From assembly GCA_020796225.1 (NCBI GenBank), contig CM036762.1, positions 17,779,286-17,843,285 of the forward strand: a stretch of DNA of 64,000 nucleotides, in the 5' to 3' direction. Position 1 is the stretch's first letter. Each line of letters starts with the position of its first letter. A program made the translations under genes and the position numbers. Below the pieces are notes generated by a model. The model saw only the letters and a list, made by a program, of their open reading frames with translations, made no database searches and was not told where the DNA came from. Source of the DNA: Arion vulgaris. Taxonomy: Eukaryota > Mollusca > Gastropoda > Stylommatophora > Arionidae. This document shows positions 11,236-23,009 of this stretch, piece by piece.

Positions 11236-11384
11236 AATGACAAACTACTGAACGTATAAGTGGTGCCTAGAAATGTAGCAGGGAATATGACACCAGGTTT
11301 TCCCTTGCTCTATCAATTAACTAAAGGGTAACAATATACCTGGGCTGTGGAACATATAATTACAGACCAGAGATATATTAGCAA

Positions 11385-11665
11385 GGTAGGTTGTTCTTTA
11401 ACTGGAGGTTTGAACCTTTGCCCTGTTTTCTTTCTCATGCAGCTAAGATGAGGTTAATTGTATTCTTTTTTTGAACGTCTGGGTGAGTGTCCGGTCACAA
11501 ATATAAATTCGGTGGGTTTTTCCTTAACTAGGTTTGAACTTATGCCCTGCCTTTCTTTCTCCTGCAGTCAACTTGAGGTAAATTGTATTCTTGTTTTTCT
11601 AGAAATTCCATAGGTCACAAATATCAAATTAGCTGGGATTTTCCCAACCAGCAACTAGATTTGAC
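11385..11665. repeat. ~120-bp tandem duplication
   Basis: GGTTTGAACCTTTGCCCTG through the GGTCACAAATATA and GGGTTTTTCC blocks is repeated in diverged form about 120 bp later, from 11528. The content is non-coding. Confidence 0.6.
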
Positions 11666-11689
11666 CGCGAGAATTATATTCTAGGACAA

Positions 11690-12900
11690 TGACTGATTTG
11701 GATACAAAGAAAATTGCCAGTGGTTAAATAGAAGGCTTTTTGTAGATTATTAGAGACTTCTACACATATTTCACAGAGACAGTTGGTCACACATTATCTT
11801 CACACACACTTGGCAGAGGGACAGTTGGCAGAAGCTTTAGATAGGCGATTCGGATAGAGACAGAGGAACAGAGAGGTACCCAGGAACAGGCAGTGAGGGT
11901 AGTCAATTCTCATTCATACAGAGGGACAGAGAGTAGTAGTCTGAGTCTGAGACAGTTACGGACAGAAAGAGTGAAGAGACAACTTTAGACAACTTCACAG
12001 AACTTCAGACGACTTTAGACACTTCATCGAAACATCTTCACACGCATTCAGATAGAGACAGAGGGACAGTAGAATTGAACTGAGTTGCAAATCAGAGAGA
12101 GTTTCTGTTCGGAATTGGTGAACCGGTTACCTTAGAACCGGAGGACTAGTTGTCAGAGTTGGAAAACTAGGCGGTAGAGCTAAACTAAAGGAATAGGGCC
12201 AGACCCGACGGAGAGGCTATCACAGTATATGAGAGAGAGAGATGTCAGCCATATTTTTTCAGGATGCATTATTTTAACCAGTAGCAGAGACATTTCGTGT
12301 ATACTATTAGGACAGCAACTCTAGATAGAAGCGGTATAACATTGTGACTGAACAAGTATTTATTTCTAAGGACATCGCAACAAGGTAAACAGTGAACAGT
12401 GAACATTTTTAGAGATAGGATTTTAGAGATTAGATATTCCTTAGGGAAAACAATCAATATTAGTTAGTAGGGATATTTTTTTTCAGCTATGTGCATTGGT
12501 ATGTTGTTTTGAATTGTTGATTTTTCTTTTCAGGATTTTCTTTATTATTTTGATAATTTGATGTATGTGCTATTATTTTGAAATCAAGATGAGATATTTA
12601 ATTAAGTAAATATAAATAAATAAAAGTTGAGAATCGGGTTTGATTCTCACATAGATGTACGATGTACTTGACGGCCATTTCTTTTATTTGTAGTCTATGT
12701 ACGTAGTTGTGGATGGTGTTGATAGAGTTGTAAATACGTGTAGAAATATTAATAGCTTATCAGGAGGTTACCCTGATACAGAAAATCAACGACTCGTTTT
12801 CCGTGGTCGATGGCTACGTCCTGTAAAGGATATGCTACGATTTTCAACAATATCATAAATAACAGTTAAATAAATGTATTAGTTTAACAAGTTGAATATA
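11690..12900. other. Spacer with purine-rich GACAGAG-type tract
   Basis: Between 11765 and 12075 short words such as AGAGACAG, CAGAGGGACAG and ACTTTAGACA recur irregularly. The remainder is AT-rich. No LTR pair or protein was found. From about 12850 the sequence is the shared 3' flank of family I receptors (ACAAGTTGAATA, TCTTGTGTCAAGTTTG), also seen at 34390-34460. Confidence 0.45.
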
Positions 12901-13012
12901 TACAATCTTAATCTCTTGTGTCAAGTTTGAAGTCTAGAGATTATCACTTGCTATCTTTTCAGACATGAATATCAAACGTTTCTTTGGTGACTTATTGTCA
13001 ATAATTGCCGAC

Positions 13013-14107
13013 TTATGCGGTTATAAAATTGGTTATCATGTGCCTAAACGTTGAATTTAACTTGAGATAAAATAGAAAATGTATAGAACAGCTCAAAGAA
13101 CTGAATACCGACGATAAGGACCAAATTGTGATGCTAACATTTTCTTGATATATAGAATCTGTTCCCGGGATGTTATAGAACATAATTAGGGTCATTAACT
13201 TTGGTATGCTACTCAATGTAAGTGTTATCGACAGATAGAAGACTATTTTCACAAGTCGTATCTCACGTTTGGATAATGTCGATTCCGTCTTGGTACACAA
13301 AAATAATGACCGTACAGAATTATTTCGAGATTCAACAGTTGACGAAGTTTGTCGAATTCTTGAGGAAACATGAAGAGAATACCACATCCACACTGCAGAC
13401 ACGATAATAATAGCCTGAGATAGACACCATATGAACGCTCCGAATGTTGTGACAACTTGTTTTATGTACAACGCGAGTTCTGCAACAATGAATACCGTCG
13501 ATACATGTTCTGATGTCTCATTCAATGATGTATTTGTATTTACTAACACATTTTCTCTGCGTTGGAATATATTGGTAACTAAAGTAGGTGTGTGAATAAC
13601 AATAAATATACTGTAGGTTGTAAGAATGGAGATAAAACATCGAGATCTTGTGAAGATATTTTTTACTTTAAATGGAAAAACCATACAGAAACATTTTTCG
13701 GTTGATATCATGGCAGTGATCCAACAAGAAACTCCATAGAATGCGTTATATGTCCACTGAAAAATGGCATTACTTAAATACCTAACATCAAGAGAATTCG
13801 TTGAGTACATAAATTCTGTTACAAAACAGATACAGCTTGCTAGTTGCATGCTGGTAACAAGGTAATTAGTCAGTGATAGAGAAAAGAGTCTTAAATTCAT
13901 GCTGTCTGTGAGACAAAGTTTGAAGAAGACGATCATGTTCAGGAGATTAGTGGTCATCCCAAGAACGGAAACAATGGTCGGAATGATAATGTTTACAAAT
14001 ATGTGAACATATACCATGACGTCATCGCCAATAATCTGTGACGACTTGTATACGTTATTAGTTGCAGTATCTTGGTGATGCCTGATCAGCATATCAGCTT
14101 CAGACAT
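13013..14107 (-). CDS. Rhodopsin-like chemosensory GPCR, family I (receptor 2)
   Basis: An intact single-exon receptor of 364 residues. It aligns end to end with receptor 1, apart from a C-terminus about 11 residues shorter that ends NFITA. Seven membrane segments occur at the same positions. Three core positions differ from receptor 1: the TM2 aspartate is Asn (TNYL, N81), the E/DRY arginine is Lys (TEKC, K138), and the TM7 motif begins with His (HFLFY). Sequons are present in loop 2 (NTS, NET). The shared start MSEA and the conserved upstream bases GTGTGTATT support the annotation. The altered switch residues suggest changed G-protein coupling or early decay, but the frame is open. Its flanks are closest to receptor 3. 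Confidence 0.88.
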   Translation of the reverse strand: MSEADMLIRHHQDTATNNVYKSSQIIGDDVMVYVHIFVNIIIPTIVSVLGMTTNLLNMIVFFKLCLTDSMNLRLFSLSLTNYLVTSMQLASCICFVTEFMYSTNSLDVRYLSNAIFQWTYNAFYGVSCWITAMISTEKCFCMVFPFKVKNIFTRSRCFISILTTYSIFIVIHTPTLVTNIFQRRENVLVNTNTSLNETSEHVSTVFIVAELALYIKQVVTTFGAFIWCLSQAIIIVSAVWMWYSLHVSSRIRQTSSTVESRNNSVRSLFLCTKTESTLSKREIRLVKIVFYLSITLTLSSIPKLMTLIMFYNIPGTDSIYQENVSITIWSLSSVFSSLSCSIHFLFYLKLNSTFRHMITNFITA

Positions 14108-14398
14108 TGTGTGTATTTTAAATGTTCATCAGTTGGTAACATATATTACTAGACTATTGATGTAACAACACATTAACAGTTAGTTAAGTTTAAGTTTACT
14201 AAATTACCGGTGTAACATCCATAATGTAGTCGATTTCTTAGTTTCATATCCCTCTGGTTAAATATGAATAGTCCTACTTTCTGAATTAAAAAGTGTCAAA
14301 TTCGTTACGCAGCTAATGTGTAAGTGCTCTACCTCTAACAATATAAGCTTTATTTAACTGTTTGTTTATTTGATATTGAATGAAACCTATTTGTTATT

Positions 14399-14465
14399 AA
14401 ACACTTTCTTTCAATCATAGACCAGAGTCTGGTTGTTTGTATCAGAATGTTTAACTCTATAAATA
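14399..14465 (+). repeat. Dispersed ~70-bp repeat, copy 2
   Basis: Nearly identical to 841-912. Here it lies about 290 bp upstream of receptor 2 and is followed by a LINE fragment. Confidence 0.7.
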
Positions 14466-14489
14466 TCGTATGGCAACAGCAGAGAGCTT

Positions 14490-14760
14490 TGCCATATACC
14501 TGTCAGAGGCAAAGAACAATTGTAACAGCAGTACACAAATAGAGATAAAGATGCAAAAAGAAGCGTCGAGCACGACAAAATAAAATACTTGGAAGTGAAA
14601 GCGAAAGAAGCGCAAGAGGAGAAAGACAAAGGAGATGCAGGTACGTGTATAAGGTAAGACAAGAACTTTCACATGGGAACTCCAGAAGCACGACGGTTAT
14701 CAAAGATCAAAATGGTCGTACCGCTCGTGTGGTGTCGGGGCCGAAAGGAAGCAAAGAATA
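14490..14760 (+). pseudogene. LINE ORF2 linker fragment upstream of RT
   Basis: The frames read TNRDKDAKRSVEHDKIKYLE, EVKAKEAQEEKDKGDAGT and, after a frame change, YKVRQELSHGNSRSTTVIKD. This lysine-rich block of K.VKRS.R.DKR.Y.E..A.EA followed by N....V.KD..G is typical of LINE ORF2 between the endonuclease and RT domains. Frame changes and a stop after SGPKGSKE mark it as dead. Confidence 0.6.
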
Positions 14761-15079
14761 GTACCACTGCAAAATGCAATGCATGTTGTAAGAGGTGACT
14801 GATGTAGGCCCTAGGGCTGCTACCCTAGTAAATAAAAAGCAGCGTGGAAATCGGATGTGCTGGCCTACTTGTAGGCGCATAACTGGTACAATATATATTC
14901 ACTCTTAGGCTCAGATCATATACAAATCACACACAGTGGTTAACAAGTGGTCAATATGGAGCGTTCGAAGAAGTAAAAGTAAATGGTCGTACATTTTCTA
15001 AGAAAGAGGAGCAGTTAAATAGAAGGGAAGATCACTTTTATTTTCTTCGTCTTCTTTTGTCAGTACACTGTTACCACGT

Positions 15080-15430
15080 TGTTTATTCAGTGTCATGGTT
15101 TTATGTATTTGTCTTGCTCTTCTCTTGTGACTTGTGTGATGGTTTTCTTAGTCCCCTGGCAGAATTCATCTTCGTTATCTATCCACTTTTACCTCAGTCT
15201 TCCTCTCACCTTTCTTCCTGATATTCTGTTGTGGAAAGCTTCATAGGAAGTTTGGTCTGTTCGCATTTTTACTAATTGGCTAAACCACTTCATTCTCTGT
15301 TTCGCTATATAGTTCAAGCACGGTTTTGTTCCAACCTTTTCTCTAATGCTGGTATTCGTAACTCGATTCTTTTGTTGTTGGTGATTTTACGGAGACATCT
15401 CATTTTGCATGTTGCTATTTTCTGTGTATG
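15080..15430 (-). pseudogene. LINE C-terminal relic
   Basis: On the minus strand fragments read KMRCLRKITNNKRIELR, then RMKWFSQLVKMRTDQTSYEA, GRKVRGRLR and KWIDN, matching the post-RT tail (LR.I......R...IR, MKWFGHL.RM, GRPR.KW). Two stops and frame changes are present. Shorter relics of similar sequence lie at 48500-48700 and 59240-59500. Confidence 0.65.
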
Positions 15431-15489
15431 TGTCTTACTAATTGTACATGTTTGATATTGGTAACAGTGTATCACATTTATACAGTTCT

Positions 15490-16190
15490 CAATAAAGAAG
15501 AACTAGCAGAAGAAGCCAGGTTCGCAATTCCATACGGGATAGAGGAAGCAATATGACAGTCTAACAACAACAGAGCACCAGGGGAGGATCTGATAACAGC
15601 AGACTGATATCAATGTGGATCCACACTGAGTACACCATACCTGGTTTCTTTGTTCAAAAATTATTTTAGAAAACAAATGTGTCCCAGAGACCTGGAAGAG
15701 ATGGAACCTGGAAGTTGACCCGATGTGACAACTGGAGAGAAAAAAACCTCCTATTAGTACCGGGACATATATACTGCAGAGTCCTACTCTTAAGGTTTAA
15801 GGATAGCGTAGAGAAGATATTGCGGAAAGTACAAGCTGATTTTAGAAAGGAGAGATCATGCACTGACCAATTCTTTGTACTGAGGACACTGAGTAAACAA
15901 TCAATGGAATGTAATTCATCCCTGTACAAACATTTCATAAACTTCTAACAGACATTTGACAGTGTTCACCATTCTACACTATGGAAGATTCAAGAAAAAT
16001 ATGGATTCCCAACGAAAATCATCAATATTCCGAAAGATATTCACTCCAATATCCATGGCTGCGTCACGCATCATGGATCACACGGCAGATTGTTGCTCAA
16101 GATAAATTCATGTGTTTGACAGGGACAGAAGATGAAGAAGACAGAGAATGTATATCCGTATTGCTATCTCTAGTTATTAATTTGACTTGG
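15490..16190 (+). pseudogene. LINE reverse transcriptase relic
   Basis: Successive frames give an NNNRAPGEDLITA block, VPETWKRW, DNWREKNLLLVPGHIYCRVLL, a QADFRKERSCTDQFFVLRTL block (thumb-side QAGFRKGRS.TDQ motif), a YKHFINF*QTFDSVHHSTLW remnant (RT motif A, FIDF.KAFDSV), and a TKIINI block. Motif A carries a stop in place of a sense codon and the first Asp is missing. Motifs B and C (YADD) are absent, so the copy is truncated on the 3' side as well. Confidence 0.75.
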
Positions 16191-16199
16191 TAATAAAGA

Positions 16200-17060
16200 A
16201 AACAGCTGAATATCGTGTCAGATGAATTATCTGAGGACTACCAACACTTGAAGATATTCACCTCGAGTCGAAATGAGCACTATACACTGAGGACACCACA
16301 GGAAAACAAGTAAATCATGACATCAGTAATCAAACTTAATACTAATAAAACATGTAATGACAATCAAAACATAGTAAATTGTGACATATCAGAGGTATCA
16401 AACTTAATACTAATAAAACATTAATGAGAATAAAACAGAGTAAATCATGTACATATCAGTAGATCAACATCAATAAACATGGTAATGAAATAACACAAAC
16501 TGGTTATTATGACAAGATACAGAATAGAAATAATTTGGACAGATTGTAACGTAGATGGATGTAGAAACAATCAACCAAAAATTTGATGATAGTTGCAAAC
16601 ATTCAATTCATTAGACAACATATGGAATCATCACTAGGCAAGGCTTAATCTACAATACAAATGAAATTCTCAGAGACGTTGAACAAGTACCGAGAAGACA
16701 GTCAAAGGTCGAGGAGATTCCAAAGAATTATCAAATTGTTATACCAGAAATCACAACTAGATCACCAGCACAGTCTTCAACACATCAACTAGAAAATAGA
16801 ACGTTGGAGATATTGTTGAACACATCAGCAACATAGAGTCATGCACAAATGGCTTTAAATGAAACCTGAGTAGAGTAGACATCTAGAGAGACATGAGATC
16901 GAACTTGAACGAAGAAGAAAGGAAAGACATGTTCAAGCTGTCTTGCTTGACATATCTGTAGAAAATGTCTTGATGTGACTGTTCAAGAGATAAGACAACA
17001 TAATGTAGATATCAATATCAGATTTCAAACGACTGACATCCACTGAAAGACTAAACTCCA
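16200..17060. other. Degraded repetitive spacer
   Basis: The phrase TATCAAACTTAATACTAATA recurs near 16330 and 16400. From 16550 to 16960 there are traces that could be another LINE tail, but the frames are too broken to assign. From about 17025 the sequence matches the receptor 4 downstream flank (33985-34230). Confidence 0.4.
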
Positions 17061-17204
17061 AAGGTAGTTGACCCATTCACAGTTTCATTATTATTCTACA
17101 TATTCATTAAGCCAGGTATCACAAAGCATGAGTCCCAGCCAGCAAGATTCTAGACATCTCCAAAAAACTGCACTTGAGGAACGAACAATGCGCATTCAAC
17201 TAGA

Positions 17205-18405
17205 CTCTCAACACTTTCTGACCACATCACAACATAGATCTCCACACTTTCTGACCACATCACAACATAGATCTCCACACTTTCTGACCACATCACAACA
17301 TAGATCTCAACACTTTCTGACCACATCACAACATAGATCTCCACACTTTCTGACCACATCACAACATAGATCCCACACTTTCTGACCACATCACAACATA
17401 GATCTCCACACTTTCTGACCACATCACAACATAGATCTCCACACTTTCTGACCACATCACAACATAGATCTCAACACTTTCTGACCACATCACAACATAG
17501 ATCTCTACACTTTCTGACCACATCACAACATAGATCTCAACACTTTCTGACCACATCACAACATAGATCCCCACACTTTCTGACCACATCACAACATAGA
17601 TCTCAACACTTTCTGACCACATCACAACATAGATCTTCACACTTTCTGACCACATCACAACATAGATCTTCACACTTTCTGACCACATCACAACATAGAT
17701 CTCAACACTTTCTGACCACATCACAACATAGATCTTCACACTTTCTGACCACATCACAACATAGATCTCCACACTTTCTGACCACATCACAACATAGATC
17801 TTCACACTTTCTGACCACATCACAACATAGATCTCCACACTTTCTGACCACATCACAACATAGATCTCAACACTTTCTGACCACATCACAACATAGATCT
17901 CCACACTTTCTGATCACATCACAACATAGATCCCCACACTTTCTGACCACATCACAACATAGATCCCCACACTTTCTGACCACATCACAACATAGATCTC
18001 TACACTTTCTGACCACATCACACCATAGATCACCACACTTTCTGACCACATCACAACATAGATCTTCACACTTTCTGACCACATCACAACATAGATCTCT
18101 ACACTTTCTGATCACATCACAACATAGATCACCACACTTTCTGACCACATCACAACATAGATCTCCACACTTACTGACCACATCACAACATAGATCTTCA
18201 CACTTTCTGACCACATCACAACATAGATCTTCACACTTTCTGACCACATCACAACATAGATCCCCACACTTTCTGACCACATCACAACATAGATCACCAC
18301 ACTTTCTGACCACATCACAACATAGATCTCCACACTTTCTGACCACATCACAACATAGATCTCCACACTTTCTGACCACATCACAACATAGATCACCACA
18401 CTTTC
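17205..18405. repeat. 33-bp minisatellite, about 36 units
   Basis: The unit is ACTTTCTGACCACATCACAA followed by CATAGATCTCCAC. The variable position after AGATC (TCC, TCA, TTC, CCC, ACC) distinguishes units. The period is divisible by three, so long ORFs run through it on both strands; none is a believable gene. The paralogous flank at about 34185-34225 holds roughly one diverged unit (TTTGACCACCACACTACAGA), so the array expanded after duplication. It ends about 185 bp from the 3' end of receptor 3. Confidence 0.95.
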
Positions 18406-18588
18406 AATCTGGGACAATATCTCCTTAGAGATAGTCCAGAGATGATACTGCTGACGGTCATATCAACGTTCTCTGTTCTTGATCTCTTCTTGTGTCAAGT
18501 TTGCAGATTATCACTAGAGATCTAGTCAGATATACATATATATGGTTTACCTGGTGATCGTTGATTGTCTATCGTCCACAAATACTGT

Positions 18589-19674
18589 TTAAAAATGAGT
18601 TAATATAAATTTAAACTTTGCATTCAACTTAAGATAAACTAGAAAATGTATAGAACTCCCTACTGAACTAAACGCATACGCTAAAGTCCAAATTGTGGTC
18701 CTAAAGTTTTCTTGATTTGCAGAGTTTGTTCCGGGAACGACATAGTGCAAAATTAGTGCGATTAACTGAGGTACGTTACTTAATGTAAGTGTTATTGACA
18801 GACATAAGACAATCTTCACAAGTCGTCTCTCACGTTTAGATAACATCGATACCGTATTGGTACTTAGAGATCGATGTGTGTCAGAATCCCTTGGAGGTTG
18901 ACCATTTGATGAAGTTTGTCGAATTCTTGTGGACACTTTTCAGTGAATACCCATCGACACTGCAGACACGATAACAACAGCCTGAGATAGACCCCACATA
19001 AACACTACTAATGCTGAACCTAGTATTATTTCGTATAACATGAGCTGCTCTGCAGTGAGTATTGTAGATACATGTTTTGGTGTCTCACTGGAAGATGTAT
19101 TTATCATTGATAACATGTTTCCACTGAATTGAAATTTACTGCTCGCTAAAACAGGTATAGGAATAATAATATATATAAGATATATTGTAAGAATGAAGAT
19201 AATACATCGGGATTTTGTGAAGATATGTTTCACTTTAAATGGAAAAACCACACAGACACATCTTTCGGTTGATATCATGGCAGTGATCCAACAAGAAATT
19301 CCGTAGATTGCATTATTGATCCAATAAAAAATAGCATGATCTAAGTACCCGGTATCAAGAGAATTGCTTGGGTACAAGAGTTCTGTTACATAACAGATAC
19401 AGGTGGATAGTTGCACGCTTGTAACAAGGTAATCAGTAAATGATAGAGCAAAGAGTCCTATACCCATGCTGTCTTTGAGACCAAGTTTGAAGAAGACGAT
19501 CATGTTCAGGAGGTTAGTGGTCATCCCAAGAACAGAAATAATGATCGGAATGGTAATGTTTACAAATATGTGGACATATACCATGACGTCATCTCCAATA
19601 ATCTGTGACGATGTGTATACATTTTTAGTTGCGGTATCTTGGTGATGCCTGACCAGCATATCAGCTTCAGACAT
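18589..19674 (-). pseudogene. Family I chemosensory GPCR with one in-frame TGA (receptor 3)
   Basis: Residues 1-244 and the 115 residues after the stop lie in the same frame and align across the whole length of receptors 1, 2 and 4, giving 360 codons with a single TGA at 18937-18939. Receptor 1 has MGYSLQVSSRIRQTSS at the end of TM5/loop 3; here it reads MGIH*KVSTRIRQTSS. One base has been lost and one gained within about 15 bp, so the frame recovers but the shifted window contains the stop. Otherwise it looks functional: D81, TERC with arginine kept, loop-2 cysteines and TM7 preserved (HFLVY). Either it is a very young pseudogene, or the stop is a polymorphism or assembly error. Readthrough is possible but unsupported. 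Confidence 0.85.
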
Positions 19675-19904
19675 TGTGTGTATTTAAAACGTTCAGTAGC
19701 TGTCAACATATATTACTGACACTATTGATGTAATAACACACTATTGCTTACCAACCTACCGGTGTAACATCTCTAAGGTAGCTGTTTTCTTAGGATAATA
19801 TATATCTTGTTAAGTATGAGTAGCCCTACTTTCTGAATTTGGGAAAATTTCAAATTCGTTATCCAGCTAATGTGTAAGTGTTCTGTTGCTAACAATATCA
19901 GCTA

Positions 19905-20150
19905 TATTGAATTAATTATTTGTTTATTTGATATTTAATTAATTATTTGTTTATGTGATATTGAATTAATTATTTGTTTATTTGATATTTAATTAATTAT
20001 TTGTTTATTTGATATTTAATTAATTATTTGTTTATTTGATATTGAATTAATTATTTGTTTATGATATTGATTATTGGGAATTAATTTAAATTTGTTTATG
20101 TGATATTTAATTAATTATTTGTTTATTTGATATTTAATTAAACACTTTCG
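19905..20150. repeat. ~29-bp AT-only minisatellite, about 8-9 units
   Basis: The unit is TTAATTAATTATTTGTTTAT plus TTGATATT. The same flank upstream of receptor 2 (about 14350-14400) has one unit (TGTTTATTTGATATTGAATG), so this array also expanded after duplication. Confidence 0.9.
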
Positions 20151-20159
20151 TTCAATCGG

Positions 20160-20950
20160 GTAGACATGACAAACGGTTGCTAACTGCCTCATCTCAAAGT
20201 CAGATGAGGTACTATTTGTCAGGTAGTACCATGGTGATCTGAGATTCAATATTATATATGGTGGTCATGTTGGGTTATAAACACTGTCGCAATATAAATA
20301 AGTACTCGAAACTAGATAATATTATTCATGCAAAACAATTGAAATACCTAAATAAACAAATGTTCTAGGTACCCAGCAACTTTAACATGTTCTGGGACAT
20401 ATAACAAACCGACAGAAGTGCATCGAATAAGACATACCCAATTTTTACCAAACGATAATGCTATCTGGTTACTAAAGATAATGTATTTTTAAACATATTT
20501 GTCCATATTGTTTTCCTATACCTTACTACCTTATTGATAGATCTATATAAATGCCTAAATTTCATATTGATATCTTGAAGAGTTACTGAAACTAACTTGC
20601 TAAACACTTTCTATATGAATAAAAATCACAATTGCGTGAAAACTAATTAAACAATATTTTTAGTGAAATATGAAAAGATCTTTAACTTTCTAAAGAATTT
20701 CGACATAAATTATGTGTAGCGAAGTTGAATAGAAACAAATATCTTGGTACTTTGAATAAAAATATAAGGAAATATAATTCGATATGTGTGTTTTATATAG
20801 TAGAGGTGCACATCACTAAGTACCAAACAAATGGTATTTCTAGAGATTGCTTCTAAAAACAGGTTAAATCTTCGAGATGGTGGGTTATTTTTTTTAAAAA
20901 CCCATTTTAAACCTTTTTTTTAAAATATTCAAAACTCTTTACATATTTCA
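20160..20950. other. AT-rich spacer, nothing recognised
   Basis: No gene, RNA or tandem repeat is visible. A homopolymer-rich tract (TTTTTTTAAAAACCC, 20885-20930) is the only local feature. Confidence 0.5.
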
Positions 20951-20965
20951 ATTCTAGTGATATAA

Positions 20966-21428
20966 TAATAATAACAGTAATTCCTCCCGTAACGTTATAC
21001 GTTACATAGGGCCTTCAAGTAATTTCTCCATACCGCTCTATTCTGGGCAGCTCGCTCAATCTCCTCCATGGAACTGAGACGGATATTTCCTGCCTCTCTC
21101 AGCAAAGTTCGTTTCAGGGTATCCTTAGGTCGACTTCTCTTTCTTGAACCCTTTGCATCCCCCTTCAATGCCTGCTTTGATATTCGTTGATCATTTCTCC
21201 TCAAGGTGTGCCCAACATATCTCCATCTTCTCTTTCTTATAACGTATGTGACTAGTGGTTGACCAGACATGTCTCTGATTTCATCACTTCTCCTGAATTC
21301 GTTCCATTTATATTCATTATTTTTCGCAGACATCTATTTTCAAATGCATTCAACTTGCTTTCTATATCTTTAGTCATTTTCCAACTCTCGCTGGCATATG
21401 TTAGGATTGATACAACATTTGAATGCTC
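20966..21428 (-). mobile_element. 5'-truncated LINE with intact C-terminal frame
   Basis: An imperfect direct repeat CTAG[T/A]GATATAA flanks the insert (20954-20965 and 21429-21440). On the minus strand a 112-residue frame (20995-21333) reads through RRWRYVGHTLRRND, a KGSRKRSRPKDTLKRTLLRE block and a EIERAAQNRAVWRNYLKAL block, the standard non-LTR ORF2 tail, and stops at ALCNV. The 3' end carries a TAATAATAA-type tail. It encodes no catalytic domain. Sister copies are at 5448-5578 and 49997-50397. Confidence 0.88.
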
Positions 21429-21524
21429 CTAGAGATATAAAACTAACAAAATAAAACAAATTTGGAAAATCCATATTTATAAGAAAAATATGTCATGTTG
21501 TGACAATTGGATTCCATTTTGACC

Positions 21525-21745
21525 TTTATAATGGCCGTTATATATTCCGCATTCATACCATCGTGCTTTATAATGGCCACTATATATTATTCATTCATAC
21601 CATCGATCTTTATAACGGCCGCTGTATATTCCCCAATCATACCATCGATCTTTATAACGGCCGCTGTATATTCCGCATTCATACCATCGACCTTTATAAT
21701 GGCCGCTGTATATTTCGCATTTTTTACATGGACCTTTTAAACTGC
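21525..21745. repeat. ~42-bp tandem repeat, 5 units
   Basis: Units read CTTTATAACGGCCGCTGTAT followed by ATTCCGCATTCATACCATCGAC. GGCCGC islands stand out against the AT-rich background. The period keeps two plus frames open; no gene is inferred. Confidence 0.88.
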
Positions 21746-22159
21746 CGTTATCTTTATTTTGTTCTGTAATAACTTCTCTACGTTTTTAATATAATTATAT
21801 GCAGACATATATAACAAGAAGAATTATGCCATGGTCACTATAAATAGTTTAATTATCTATGGCAGCTCATGCCATCCAGGTTTTAGCCTTGTTCTTGAAA
21901 TTGTTTCATATATTTTGGTTTCAACATATTTACCTGGGTCATTTATCGGATCATATGTTTCCCGTTTCCGTTTATTCTCATGCTATTAATATTGTAAATC
22001 GATATATTAATTATCAATATTTTAAAATTATTTTCAATTTTCTCATTAATTTCATTTTCCAATTCCCATATTTAAATTATTCATTACAATTATGAATCCA
22101 TTGCTTTGACTGTGCATATAATGACGCATACGAAGAACCATAAAGCACCATGTCTTCCA

Positions 22160-22575
22160 TAGTCTCGTAGTCAGTTCTGTTCTTGTATCTGTTTCGTGAT
22201 AACTACACTTCATATCAGTTCTGTTTATGTATCTGTTTCGTGATAACTACACTTCATATCAGTTCTGTTTATGTATCTGTTTCATGATAACTACACTTCA
22301 TATCAGTTCTATTCTTGTATCTGTTTCTTGATAACTACACTTCATATCAGTTCTGTTTATGTATCTGTTTCATGATAACTACACTTCATATCAGTTCTGT
22401 TTAATCATTTGTTTCTGATAACTACACTTCATCATCATTCTGTTTATGCATCTTCATCATAATAACTACACTACTATATCACTTGTTATGCTGTTTCTGA
22501 TAACTACACTTCATCAGTCTGTTTATGTATCTATTTCTGACAACTAATCCATATCAGTTCTATTCTTGAACTCTG
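22160..22575. repeat. 44-bp minisatellite, about 9 units
   Basis: Unit AGTTCTGTTTATGTATCTGT plus TTCGTGATAACTACACTTCATATC, decaying from 22400. The corresponding place in the second spacer (40880-40950) has two short TGCATCTGTTTCTAGCGTA units instead. Confidence 0.88.
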
Positions 22576-22589
22576 TTTCACCATACTCA

Positions 22590-22970
22590 TAACAATGTTG
22601 AAACAAATAGCCGATACATAAAGATTTTATTTAATTGTCCTACAAAATGTATGGTTAGTATTTCAAAAATATAGTATTGATAATTGTGTATGAAAACAAT
22701 GAACAACAGTTACACCTTACAAATAATATCTAAACGTTTCTGACCTGCTAACTTAGTGATATCAATGACCTATTTATGAAGATCCGATTATTCCGCCATA
22801 AATAAATGTATGTAATGGATGAAAAACTTGACATAAGAAAAGGTTTTACAAAGCTGAAAGGATTAACAAAAATAAATGTAGTCATGAACTTTGTAAAGTC
22901 GACTGTTGCAGTTTTGTTATTTAATGATCAAATACATACAGTTATTGATTACTTCAACTGTTAACGTCAT
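22590..22970. repeat. Spacer block A (segmental duplication)
   Basis: Matches 40960-41170 and 41840-41920 in the spacer of the next receptor pair (for example AATATCTAAACGTTTCTGACC and GTTATTTAATGATCAAATACA). Part of it also matches 50440-50540. It is non-coding and marks the shared ancestry of the spacers. Confidence 0.75.
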
Positions 22971-23009
22971 GAGGTGGAAAGAGGAAAAGGAGGTCAGAGA
23001 ATATATCCA

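Noticed and set aside
17205..18405. Possible CRISPR array (regular repeats)
   Set aside because: There are no unique spacers between repeats, units are contiguous, and the genome is animal. The same holds for the 40-, 44-, 56-, 60- and 64-bp arrays.
17150..18417. Several 100-180 residue ORFs with 11-residue repeats on both strands
   Set aside because: They are produced by a 33-bp minisatellite whose period is divisible by three. Frames are open on both strands, with no conserved ends or independent support.
18937..18939. Selenocysteine or programmed readthrough at the receptor 3 TGA
   Set aside because: The stop lies in a locally shifted window created by two indels, the paralogues have no Cys or Sec there, and no downstream hairpin is evident.
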